Of a stretch of DNA of 64,000 nt, positions 45,867-55,690 are shown piece by piece (position 1 is the first letter of the stretch; every line of letters starts with the position of its first letter). A program made the position numbers and the translations under genes. Source of the DNA: Chimonanthus salicifolius (Eukaryota > Streptophyta > Magnoliopsida > Laurales > Calycanthaceae); the NCBI GenBank assembly GCA_013350335.1, contig CM023542.1, positions 10,546,999 through 10,610,998 on the forward strand. Direction: 5' to 3'. The notes under the pieces are model-generated. The model worked only from the letters and a program-made list of their open reading frames with translations, was not told the DNA's origin and did no database searches.

Positions 45867-47810
45867 CACAAATTATAGGTCTTTTTAAAATTCACTTTAT
45901 TAATAGAGTGCGGAATTAAAAACAATTAATCAAGTGTGTGATTTCAAAGTGTGCAAGATTAAAAGCAATCACACAAAGAGACAGCGCACACGATTTATAG
46001 TAGTTTGGTTAAACAATCTACATACACTGTAGAGACTCACCCAACCTTGGGCTATCTCCAACTCACTAAGCGTTGGAATGACACCAACACAATAGAATAA
46101 GACTTCCACCTATCCAATTGATTGGGAATTTCACCAAAATCCTATCCCACTATTTCTTTTATAGTTGTTCAAAAGAAACTCTGTCTTTTTAATCCAATTC
46201 ACAATAAATTGATTTTTAAAGAAAAAATTATAAACTAGAAGCACTTGCCTTCGAAGCCTTTGCAAATGAATTGTGTTAATTGAATCAATCCACCCAATGT
46301 GAGCTTGTACAATCCCGACGTTTGATGTGCATTTGATAGGTGATGATTAACTTGGGTATACGGCTCTTTGAATGCTCATCAATTCGATCTCTCTCACCTC
46401 CAAAAAATGAACATATTTATAGGAAACATGAAAAATTTCGTATCATTGAAACACACAATCGACTGTGTACAGGCGATCGATCGTTTGTGTTTAAATTCCT
46501 TTTCACCAACCCGAACATTGAGCATTTAATACTTAGTAACATCATTAAAACTGGTAACCTCACAATGGATCGTGCCACAAGACTAATCGTCCGTGTTTCC
46601 TGCTACTGATCGTGCGTTGGCGAATTTATTGGCCTGAGACTGACCGTATTTTCCAGTGTCAAGTCTCATCCAGGCCCAAGACGATTAATCGTGGTGCCGA
46701 TCGGTTCCTACCTTGTACTCACGATCGATCGTATACCCAATTGATCGTGTGATACCAATTTTTTTAGGCTTTGTTTAAGTCCAGCCTATGTCCTATCTCG
46801 GCGATACATCGCCCATACGATTAATTAGTCAAAGTGTAAATCACAAATTATAGGTCTTTTTAAAACTCACTTGATTAATAGAGTGCGGAATTAAAAACAA
46901 TTAATCAAGTGTGTGATTTCAAATTGTGCAAGATTAAAAGCAATCATACAAAGAGACAGCGCACACGATTTATAGTAGTTTGGCTAAACAACCTACATAC
47001 ACTGTAGAGACTCACCCAACCTTGGCTATCTCCAATTCACTAAGCGTTGGAATTACACCAACACAATAGAATAAGACTTCCACCTATCTAATTGATTGGG
47101 AATTTCACCAAAATCCTATCCCATTATTTCTTTTATAGTGGTTCAAAAGAAACTCTGTCTTTTTAATCCACTTCACAATAAATTGATTTTTTAAAAAAAA
47201 ATTATAAACTAGAAGCACTTGCCTTCGAAGCCTTTGCAAATGAATTGTGTTAATTGAATCAATCCACCCAATGTGAACTTGTACAATCCCGACGTTTGAT
47301 GTGCATTTGATAGGTGATGATTAACTTGGGTATACGGCTCTTTGAATGCTCATCAATTCGATCTCTCTCACCTCCAAAAAATGAACACATTTATAGGAAA
47401 CATGAAAAATTTCGTATCATTGAAACACACAATCGACTGTGTACAGGCGATCGATCGTTTGTGTTTAAATTCCTTTTCACCAACCCGACCATTGAGCATT
47501 TAATACTTAGTAACATCATTAAAACGGTAACCTCACGATGGATCGTGCCACAATACTAATCGTCCGTGTTTCCTGCTACTGGTCGTGCGTTGGCGAATTT
47601 ATCAGCCTGAGACTGACCGTATTTTCCAGTGTCAAGTCTCATCCAGGCCCAGGACGATTAATCGTGGTGCCGATCGGTTCCTACCTTGTACTCACGATTG
47701 GTCGTATACCCGATTGATCGTGTGATACCAATTTTTTTAGGCTTTGTTTAAGTCCAGCCTATGTCCTATCTCAACGATACATTGCCCATACGATTAATTC
47801 GTCAAGGTTC
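45867..47810 (-). repeat. Tandem duplication of about 974 bp within the LTR
   Basis: Two near-identical copies, about 45867-46840 and 46841-47810, begin TCACAAATTATAGGTC and AATCACAAATTATAGGTC. Homologous points such as TTGATGTGCATTTGATAGG (46323 and 47297) are 974 bp apart. Differences are only scattered substitutions and a few indels. The duplication carries a second TATA box, CATCCACTG-like module and palindrome array. The break at 46830-46838 (GTCAAAGTG) looks like an illegitimate junction. Confidence 0.9.
46455..46830 (-). repeat. Palindrome array, inner copy
   Basis: GGCGATCGATCGTT, ACGATTAATCGTGG, CACGATCGATCGTATAC, CCAATTGATCGTG and GGCGATACATCGCCC upstream of the TATA box at about 46411-46424. 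Confidence 0.7.
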
Positions 47811-47965
47811 CAGATCGATCGTGGGCTCCCAATTGTATCCTCTTGAGACCACATGGCTTTGATATTCTTGTTCAACTAGAACCCCCAACATTCCACACGA
47901 CATATCTTAGAACCACGATTGGTCATGTACTGTCATTGGCGACTAATCGTCCGACACGATGTGTC
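47430..47965 (-). repeat. Palindrome array, outer copy
   Basis: The same words as the inner copy with single-base changes (for example ACGATTGGTCGTATAC for ACGATCGATCGTATAC), extended by CAGATCGATCGTGGG and GGCGACTAATCGTCC. Confidence 0.7.
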
Positions 47966-48268
47966 GTCCTAACAGTGAATTCATTTTTCCAAGTTGGGTT
48001 GCAATTCACTGTCAAACATTTGTTAGGCTTGTTTAATTATCTAGATGTGATCTTTAAGCCTAGACATGGTCCAAGTAAGGTCTGGGTACCACCTAAGGTC
48101 ATCTATGGTCACTTACCATCAGTGACTATTATACACGTTGATCCGTTGAATCTTCACACTTCAACCAACGCTTGCGATCTTGAGTCTTAAACTTCTTTTT
48201 TTAAGGCATTGCTTCACCTAAGTCACAAACTTGACAAACATGTGACTTGGCAAGCTGGGGCACTAACA

Positions 48269-49420
48269 CAAAATTTTGGATTTTCTTGAATTACACTAAT
48301 TTGAATAATAAGATGTAAATAAGCAATAAATGAATGCAGAAATAAGTAGAGGAGATAAGAAGAGATGGAGAGTTTGAACCCAGGATTTTTACGAGGTTCG
48401 ACGTTCTTGCCTACGTCCTCACCTCAAGTACACCACTTTAGGATTAAATGCACTGTAGTTCTCCTTCAAGGGTGGAGAAAAAACCTACTAGAAAGCCTTG
48501 AGTACACCACTCCTCATATTTGAAGTAGAAAAATCCTCTCCTATCTTCGCTACGGTTACACAAACCCTTAACAATTTGATCTCTCAAACAAATGTAGAAG
48601 ATTACAAGTTTGAAGCACGGGAATTACTCTCATATGTATACAAATAAAGCTCACTAAGACTTACTCAAAGATTTGAAACGAAAATGGCTCAAGGTAAGAT
48701 TGCAAGTTGAAGGATTTTTGAGCTTGAGTATGCTTGGGATTGATTTCAAGTAGGTGAACCCTCATCCATGCCCATTGAGGCTTGCATTTATAGAATTTTC
48801 AAGTTTAAGACCATTGCCAATCATTAAATGAGGAAAATAGCCATTGGGGAGAGCATTTAATGCACTAAGAATATGACCGTTTTAGCCCAATCAGTCGATT
48901 GTAGATCTACTGATTGATCGTCTCATGTTTAGTCGAGTATTAAGTCAACAGATAGATCAACTGGACTCATCATAGACATATTTGAAATTTTTGTACAGTC
49001 ATCAGTCGACCTAGATCGACTGGAACTATCAGAGGCAAATTTCACTTGGTACAATCATCAGTCAACCAGTCAGTCAATTGATGGATCGACCGAAACTATT
49101 AGAGGCAAATTTTAAATTCTGGCAGTCATCAGTGGACTGATAGGTCGACCGAAAGTATAAGGGACTTGCAGAGACTTTTCAACAGTCATCAGTCAATTGT
49201 TCAGTCGATTGATGGATTGACTGAATGCCTTGTATTTTTCATTTTTGATTCTTGGTCCTTTTCAGAGTGTGTGCATTTGGTCACCTAGGTTTGGCCATAG
49301 ATTATGACCTATCGAAGATGTTTTTTACAAGATTTTGATATCCTGAGGTCCATTAGAGTTTGGGTTGAGCCATGGTGTTCAAAACAGTGAGTAACATTAC
49401 ATCAGAACCTAACACTCATG
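48269..49420 (-). mobile_element. Right fragment of the split copia-like LTR
   Basis: Continues 27980-28157. It has TTTTTACGAGGTTCGACG and CCTACGTCCTCACC (48386-48425), AAGTACACCACTT-like text also at 23460-23475, a TATA-like box CTATAAATGC (complement of about 48783-48793) and a palindrome cluster upstream of it. The right end is near GTAACATTACA (49402-49413). Confidence 0.6.
48890..49230 (-). repeat. Palindrome array (CAGTCGATTGATGGATCGACTG words)
   Basis: Repeated phrase CAGTCATCAGTCGACC or CAGTCATCAGTCAATTG, then a word such as GATCGACTGG or GGTCGACCGAAA, then ACTATCAGAGGCAAATTT, about every 55-75 bp (near 49003, 49058, 49116 and 49187). It is a different word class from the neighbouring LTR but in the same place, upstream of the TATA-like box. 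Confidence 0.7.
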
Positions 49421-49858
49421 ACCTAGATCTAAAGACACAACCTTGATATTCAATAGTCTCCATTCTTCACTTTGAGTCCTCAAGATCCATGAGCCATTCG
49501 ATCTTCAATTTGTAGGTCTTGATATCCAATACAGGTCTTCCTTTAAAACATAGAGTTCTTCTCCGTGATACCTTTCTCATCATAAAATTCTAATTGAAAT
49601 ATTAAATATCAATGTCTTGTCATCATCAAAATTATCCAAATACCCTTAGGTTGAAACCTTGGGGCTAACAACAATGCCTTCCACTCTTCACTACTTCTGG
49701 AGCTTCAAGCTTGATTTGACTTTGTAGGTCTTCCAAAGGCACGGTTTAGGACACACGGACACAGTCACGACTCAATCACAAAATTGACAGCTCAAGACTC
49801 AATCGGACTCAGTCACGGAATTGACAACTCAGTCTGACTCGGGGGAGGCAGATTTAAC
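49421..49858. other. Unassigned sequence with a small direct repeat
   Basis: No gene is visible. Around 49772-49842 ACTCAATCACAAAATTGACAGCTCA, ACTCAATCGG and ACTCAGTCACGGAATTGACAACTCA form a short imperfect direct repeat. The rest has no recognised feature. Confidence 0.4.
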
Positions 49859-50040
49859 CCTTTTTTTTTTTAAATGAAAGGTAAGAGTTTATTCACTCAA
49901 AGGGGGAAAATAAAAAGAAAAGAAAACAAGCCCTAAAGAAAATACACATTTAGCAAAGAGCCCGACCCAAACAAAAAAAGGCCATCCATAACCCAAGGCT
50001 TGGGAAAGATGCCAATACAAAACTAACACATCCAAACCTG
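49859..50040 (-). mobile_element. Possible LINE 3' end (A tail on minus strand)
   Basis: A run of T (49861-49871) followed by AAATGAAAGGTAAGAGTTTATT is, on the minus strand, AATAAACTCTTACCTTTCATTT plus A tail, a wording common at the 3' end of plant L1-type LINEs. There is no coding part and no clear TSD, so this is tentative. Confidence 0.35.
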
Positions 50041-50242
50041 CATGTTAGTCTATTTAACAAATACCATGTTAAACGTAGACAATAGATATAACGCATACAA
50101 CAATACACACATCATACTAAACCATATTATTTCATTCATGAGAAATTGGTACATATGGTCAAGAAGGGAGGCAAATGGATGCTTAGACAAAATATCAACA
50201 TAGTTTTTCCAAAACATTAAACTTAATTTATAAAAAACTATT

Positions 50243-50712
50243 CTAAGCCGATCCATCCGGAGGAGGAGATGCTGGAAGGGAAGAGGATTTTCGTTGGGTA
50301 CTCTTTTTGAGTCCTTCCATGAATGTGGAGAGATTTTGAATTGATTCATTCATGGAGGTTGCAAAGTCTCCAATCTTTCTTTACCATTAGCAGGTCTCCT
50401 ACCAGGTGTCTCCTCATCACTGCTTGATTTTGCTGGAGTGAGATATTTTCTACCTTTCCCTTTTCCACTCGCTTCTTCTACACTTGCTCTAGCCGAAAGT
50501 GTAGGTTCCTTAATAATCACTCTCCTCGGTTTTCTAGTTAGGGAAGGAGGTGATTTCTTCTTGTGAGATTTCGTTCTGAGGATCTTGACCCGACAACCTA
50601 TAGTGTTTAGGAGAGATGATGATTCTTCTTGAAGCCACTTAGATTTTTGGGTGGCATGATCACTCTCATAATCAGAGGACACAATAATGACTGTGGACTT
50701 GTCCCTTGTCAT
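50243..50712 (-). pseudogene. Accessory reading frame, second copy, internally deleted
   Basis: Homologous to 30613-32283. It opens MTRDKSTVIIVSSDYESDHA, has a basic region, then RKPRRVIIKEPTLSARASVEEA and KSSSDEETPGRR, matching RRPGSVVIREPTSP and ESSSDEE. A frameshift near 50355 leads to a frame with SMNESIQNLSTFMEGLKKST and SLPASPPPDGSA before TAG (50243-50245), matching SMKEALQSFL and PPPPSDGTF. The folded middle of several hundred residues is missing. The ATG follows a leader rich in CCTCCC after the palindrome array. No function can be assigned. Confidence 0.65.
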
Positions 50713-50879
50713 TATTCAACTACTGAAGATGGAAAGAATAGAAACCCTCTATTTTTTTCGGCGAGATTTAGCTTCGGGAGGTCCTAACGGCTGACCTAGG
50801 ACACGGGAGGGGTGAGGGAAATCGCCAGAGCACAGCGGGAGAAGAAATGATGAGAAGTGATCTATTGTTTTCGTAGAAA

Positions 50880-51065
50880 AAGACCTTATTAACTTAATCT
50901 TTCTGACACACCGACCTGTCGTGACCAACGACTTGTCTGTGTCGATATTTCGATAAGTATCGACCTGTCTCCCTTTGCAATTTTTTTCCTTTTCAAACAG
51001 TGTTCTGAAATCCACCAGTACCGACCTTTCTGTACCTCCGACTAGTCTATCCTTCGACCTGGGTT
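50880..51065 (-). repeat. Internal palindrome array, third copia element
   Basis: ACCGACCTGTCGTGACC, AACGACTTGTCTG, GTCGATATTTCGAT, ATCGACCTGTCTC, ACCGACCTTTCTG. The word class equals that of this element's LTR (53555-53890). A (TG) run lies next to it at 51087-51100. Confidence 0.7.
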
Positions 51066-52713
51066 TTATAATGAAGGAAGACTGGGTATGTGTGTGTGTG
51101 TACTTGTGATGTTCATAGTTCTTCAAGATTTGTTTATACACCTTTTAATGTCAGTGATGATACATACATTCACACCGTATTTGTGCCACTTGAAGATTCG
51201 ATTCAACCTTCTAAAAGTAGGCACAAACCATGGATGACGGATCTCTTTTCTAGATCCAAATCAATCCATGACTCTTGGACACATTCATTCACCAAGTTAA
51301 GTATATTGTCCAAGTGTGTGATGTCATGAGATGGGGCATTTTCAGGCTTTTGCAAGGCAAAACATTTATGAATCATAATTCATTCCACATAATTTACAGA
51401 TTGATGTACATATGAATGAGACTCAAAGCACATTAGTCATACATTCATTTCCTGATTTGAGTACTGATTAAGCATACAGGAATGAGGTTATTAAGCATAC
51501 AGGAATGAGGTATGACCCTACACACACAGTTTTTATGCATTTTATCATGTTATTACCCAAAACATGATAAAATATTTTACCATTCTTTCAATTAAGCTTC
51601 AATTCCTTGAAAAGAGCTGGTACTTAAATAGATTATTCAATCATTACTTTTGGTTGGTTACACCAAAACAAAATATCCATTTAATCGACATAGAGTATGT
51701 TTCATTCCACATGGGATTCACAAGTTTTAGCGCCTTGGAATGAAATGACACTGTGTATGTGTATTAAACCAGTTTTAATCACATACATACCCTATACATG
51801 AGATAATACACACACTACATTCATTTCCTAAAGATGCACAAATCATATGGCATATGAAATGAAATGAGATAAGTATATTCCAATACAAAAGTGTATACCA
51901 ACATGTACAAACAAGTATCTTATATAAAATTAATCAAAACAAGATACATGATGATTCCAAAACATGTTTCAAATGTAGTACTAGCAGTGGTATCTCTTCA
52001 CACATTTGAACCTAACATTATGAGACTTGGAATCTAAGTTCACAATTCCGTGATAGCCTTTTGTCAAATCTGGTTTTAGCTATGGGTGCTTTCCTATTTA
52101 ATCATATGGCTCCACATTCCAGATTTTGTACCATGATGTTTGTCTCTAAAACATCTTGGTACATGGCCTTATAGGATACTTGAAGGCTACTACCTTCTTC
52201 AAGGTCATTCCTCGGTCCTCTTCTTCTCTTAGAGGATACAGCTTGGACTTTTTCAATAGATGAAATTAACCAATCACCTATATTTTTCCGCTAACAAATT
52301 TATCGATAGGTAATGATATCCATTGGGCCACAAGAGGCAATTTTCAATGGATTCTTTCAGGCATCTTTTGCTATTTTATGTCTTTTAAATATTTTGACAA
52401 CATATCATGAAACAACACTGATGAATGCTACATATGTTTGGTTTTTGTACATAGCATATTCATCACTTGTTCAAGCAATTTTGGTCTTTGGGTTGAGTGG
52501 TAATGGAAGTTGAAAGTTTACCCAATACTTCTTCCATAAGCACAGACCACTTTCTATTCACTTATTTCCAACTATGTTTTATGATGAAAACATTTATAGT
52601 TCTTCATTCCATTTTTCATCAAAAATAGAGACTTGGAAATATCATGGCTTTCTCTTATAGCTAATGTTCTAACTACGGATCAACTCAGATGATTATATCC
52701 TTTCTTAAGAGCA
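51066..52713 (-). pseudogene. Decayed gag and leader, third copia element
   Basis: Downstream of the primer site, broken gag-like peptides appear (KWSVLMEEVLGKLSTSITTQ, PKDQN, AFISVV, KIAKDA) parallel to those at 41694-43117. Most of the region is non-coding today. Nothing resembling protease, integrase or reverse transcriptase is seen before the array. Confidence 0.5.
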
Positions 52714-52731
52714 CCAAGCTCTGATACCAAT
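52714..52731 (-). other. Primer binding site
   Basis: Minus strand TTGGTATCAGAGCTTGGTGC next to the LTR end at 52732. Confidence 0.88.
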
Positions 52732-52779
52732 TGAAAGTTTCCATTTTCAATGTGCTAGAACATCGTGATTGACCCGAGA

Positions 52780-52804
52780 GGGGGGGGGGGGGGGGGGGGG
52801 GGGG
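52780..52804 (+). repeat. Run of 25 G in LTR
   Basis: GACCCGAGA followed by 25 G and TGGTGTTTTGTGAATAGGTCAATTCC (landmarks only). The homologous tract at 43180-43205 is a mixed AG/G run. Confidence 0.9.
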
Positions 52805-53554
52805 TGGTGTTTTGTGAATAGGTCAATTCCATTTTTCATGGTGTTTACAAATTTCTTGATTTAAAGTGCTGCGGAATGTTTATCAAGAGATTTTTTTTAG
52901 TGTGATAATTTCATTAAGCGATCACACTAAGATTATGACCCTTTATATAAACTTTGATTATCGATGCTTGTCATTAATGAGATAATCAATATGCAAAGTG
53001 ATGTGTGTTAAGAAGAGTATTTAAATACTAAATACAAACACACAAATATCAAACACCATAAGACCAATTTAAAGCGGTTCGGTTAGGCAACCTACATCCA
53101 CTGTTAGGACTCGCTCAACGTTGAGCTATCCCCAAAATCCACTAAGTGGGGACTTACACCCTTACAATTAGAGTAACAATTCCACCTCACTCAAACGGCT
53201 GGGAATTTCATCCACCACTGTCAAATAGGAATTCCACCTATCCATTTGGCCAGCAGTTTCACCCACCTTTGTGCTGGAAACACCGCTCTAGAATTTTTTA
53301 TAGTGGTTCCGGGTGCCTCTCCTTAATCCACTTCGGAACAAAGGTTTTAAATAAAATTAAAACCAAGAAGCACTTGCCTTTGAAGTTCTTTCTTCTGATA
53401 TTTTCTTCTTTGAGATCCCACCCATGTATGCTGACGCTCCCCCTTGTAGCCATCGTTTAGCAATCACAGTCCAGGGTATCAAGGAAACCGTTTCTATCAA
53501 AGGTTTCTTAGTTTATGGTTCTCTCCATGTTGACAGAGTTTCATGTCCCGAAAC

Positions 53555-53890
53555 TTGTCATACCCAAAACGACCTGTCGCCCTTTACCGAGGGGTCGGTC
53601 CTGGCTACACTTGATCGGTCTTGAACTTCAGATATGATTGTTTTCTTCAGAGCCCACCTGAGTTCTAAGTTCTAGAACTCAAAAATATTATCGAAGAGTC
53701 GTTGACCACGAGGGGTCATTTCAGCCTTTCACCGAGGGGTCGGTGCATACGAGACTCTCGATTAGAGGCTTTCCCAAAATGACAATTCAATGATCTAGAA
53801 CCTATGTCAATCTAGTCGACCAGTCTTTGACCACGATAGGTTGATCCTGTCTCCACAGAGAGGTCGGTGAGAACGACTTGTCGAGCTGAC
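53555..53890 (-). repeat. Palindrome array in LTR U3
   Basis: AACGACCTGTCGCCC, ACCGAGGGGTCGGTCC, ACCGAGGGGTCGGTGC, GAACGACTTGTCGAG and AGTTCTAGAACTC. It is the same word class as at 44105-44645 and lies upstream of the deletion point. Confidence 0.7.
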
Positions 53891-54188
53891 AGTGAAACCA
53901 AATACATATTTCCAAGTTTGTTTCCATTCACTGTTAAGCATCCTAATTAGGTTTTTTATGATTTAACCATTTGTTCTTCTAAGCCTACGGATAGTACTCT
54001 ATAAGGTGTGTGTACCACCTAACCTATGGCCATAATACCTGTTTTGATTGCCATAAAGATGAGCTTCAATCCGGTGGCGCATGATCTTTACTCTTGATCA
54101 TCTTGGGTCTTCAAGCTTCTGGCAAGTGCCTATTTCCGAGTCATGGAATAGACAAACATAGGGTCTTAGCCAAGCCGAGGCACTAACA

Positions 54189-54781
54189 CATAGTGCTCAT
54201 AATTGTAGTGAAATTTTGAGCCTAATTTTGTTCTCTGGTGAACTTAGGTGGGCTAACCATCAGAGCTTAAGATTTTCTTCTAACCAAAGTCGTTGCGATG
54301 TTGGAGATTAGGGATCTAAGTTTTGATTCTTTAATTCAGATTGTAGAATTTGGAATTAAACTCTATCCTTAAGTTGTAGGTTTAAGGAAGTGTGTGTGAT
54401 TTCACACAATCATCGGTTGGTGATCAGATCTATTGTAGTTATGATCTTACGTCTGCATCACATTTGGTGCTACAAAAGAGATTCCCAAGATTAATACATG
54501 GGTTAGAATTTAAGATAGGTATTAGTTTATTGATTAATTACTTTAATTACAAAATAAATTAATAGATGACCAAGTGCTGTGTGTGAAGCATATACCATAA
54601 ATAGTACTGGGAAGATAAGTTTCTATAATTTAGGTTGCGTTTGGATGAGGGGAGTCTCAGGGGAATAAGGTGTTACCCCTCATTACTCTTGTTTGGTAAC
54701 TAAAGGTAAGGATAAAAAATCTCAATTTTACTCTTGTTTACCCTTCACTCTCACTTTTGAAAACTCTTTTGAAGTAAAGGG
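54189..54781. other. Unassigned; part resembles Tat/Athila leader
   Basis: 54235-54330 (CATCAGAGCTTAAGATTTTC, GGAGATTAGG) resembles 19225-19270 of the Tat/Athila leader. 54645-54720 has GGTTGCGTTTGGATGAGG and CTTGTTTGGTAAC, a wording common at ends of small plant DNA transposons, but no partner end was found. No gene. Confidence 0.35.
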
Positions 54782-55549
54782 TGTTCATAATTAGTCACAC
54801 CTTGACCCAAAATATAGGCACGTGACGTGGATAAACTTTTCTTTTTTTAATATCACACGTGGGAAAACACACGTGTGCTCACAACTCAAGCATAAAGATC
54901 ATAAATAAACTCAAATACCATTAATATCTCAAAGGGGAAAGTGAACTCTCTACATAAATGTTATCAACTTTCTAGAATTTATTACAAACAAATCCTCAAT
55001 AAATAAAATGGTTAAATTAGCATTACCAACTCAAATCAAATAAATAAAATAATTGAATAAATATGTAGTGCGTATAAAGCAGCATAATAAACTAGGCTAT
55101 TCCTCGTAGTCCCTCGAACCCAGCCAGTGCAACATTACCTGAAATGGCAAGGTTGTGAATACAAACAATAGTCAGTGAGGAAATATATGCATACTACACA
55201 CTCACGCACCCACATAATCTTAATAATGTATGAAATGGAATATAAATGATGTTATGTAATCGTGTTCTGCTATCAAATCATTAGTGGGAACATAAACCCC
55301 ACACAAAGATACCTCTATGGAACTGGGCAGTCAAACAACATTATGATCCCTTGAGGGACTTAGGCCACCACTTACGAAGTGGGAGATCCACGTCTAGCAT
55401 ATCATATCTACCTCACTTTACGTCCCTTCACCACTCTGGTGATTCAGTCAACTATAAGGTGATCTATATACGTCTTGCAAAGTTAGTACCACCCTAAAAG
55501 GGTTCACAAGTATCTAACCCTGTGCAATAATGCACACCAAGTGTTCAAA

Positions 55550-55690
55550 AAGTCGTGAGAGCGTCCTACAATGCGAAGCATGTGAGGGGTTATACTCCTC
55601 AATGACAACCACAAACAGTCGTGAAAGCGTCCTATAGTGCAAAGTATGTTAGGGGCTATACTCCTCGATGGCAACCCTACAGGACCAAGT
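55550..55690 (-). repeat. Two-copy repeat of about 70 bp in gypsy LTR
   Basis: AGTCGTGAGAGCGTCCTAC and AGTCGTGAAAGCGTCCTAT begin two copies that both run through GGTTATACTCCTC or GGCTATACTCCTC and GACAACC or GGCAACC. Confidence 0.85.

Larger units (their letters stand above)
28158..48268 (-). mobile_element. Copia (SIRE/Maximus-like) element, minus strand, split by later insertions
   Basis: The 5' LTR is 45789-48268 and the 3' LTR 28158-29801; both are the GATCGATCGTG-word subfamily and are closely alike. Flanks CAAAC (28153-28157) and CAAAA (48269-48273) agree at 4 of 5, and the host LTR reads through once the block is removed. In element order: LTR, primer site (45788-45769), gag (45747-44951), [insertions 44950-33292], post-gag region (33291-32770), palindrome array (32760-32420), accessory frame (32283-30613), polypurine tract (29813-29802), LTR. 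No reverse transcriptase, RNase H or integrase is seen between gag and the accessory frame. About 1 kb of gag with its zinc knuckles is lost at the insertion point. Confidence 0.7.
45789..48268 (-). mobile_element. 5' LTR of the 28-48 kb element with internal duplication
   Basis: Minus strand TGTTAGTGCCCCAGCTTGCC at 48268 to GAGAACATTCTA at 45789. It is about 840 bp longer than its partner because of a direct duplication (see next entry). Otherwise the order of array, TATA, module and purine tract is that of 28158-29801. Confidence 0.85.
52732..54188 (-). mobile_element. Copia (SIRE/Maximus-like) 5' LTR, 1.46 kb
   Basis: Minus strand TGTTAGTGCCTCGGCTTGGC at 54188 to AAACTTTCA at 52732. It lacks the segment with the TATA box present in its closest relative (43138-44950): after the conserved module the text jumps from about 53520 into the array, so it carries a promoter deletion. 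The TGGTTCGG (53075) and CATCCACTG (53095) module is intact. Confidence 0.85.

Noticed and set aside
46340..47559. Two nearly identical open frames of 89 and 81 codons
   Set aside because: They are the same stretch of LTR U3 duplicated 974 bp apart; the similarity comes from the DNA duplication, not from protein conservation. The frame at 28826-29107 is the equivalent text in the partner LTR.
48890..49230. Regular repeats that could suggest a CRISPR-like array
   Set aside because: Repeats are imperfect, palindromic and part of a plant LTR; spacers are neither unique nor of constant length.
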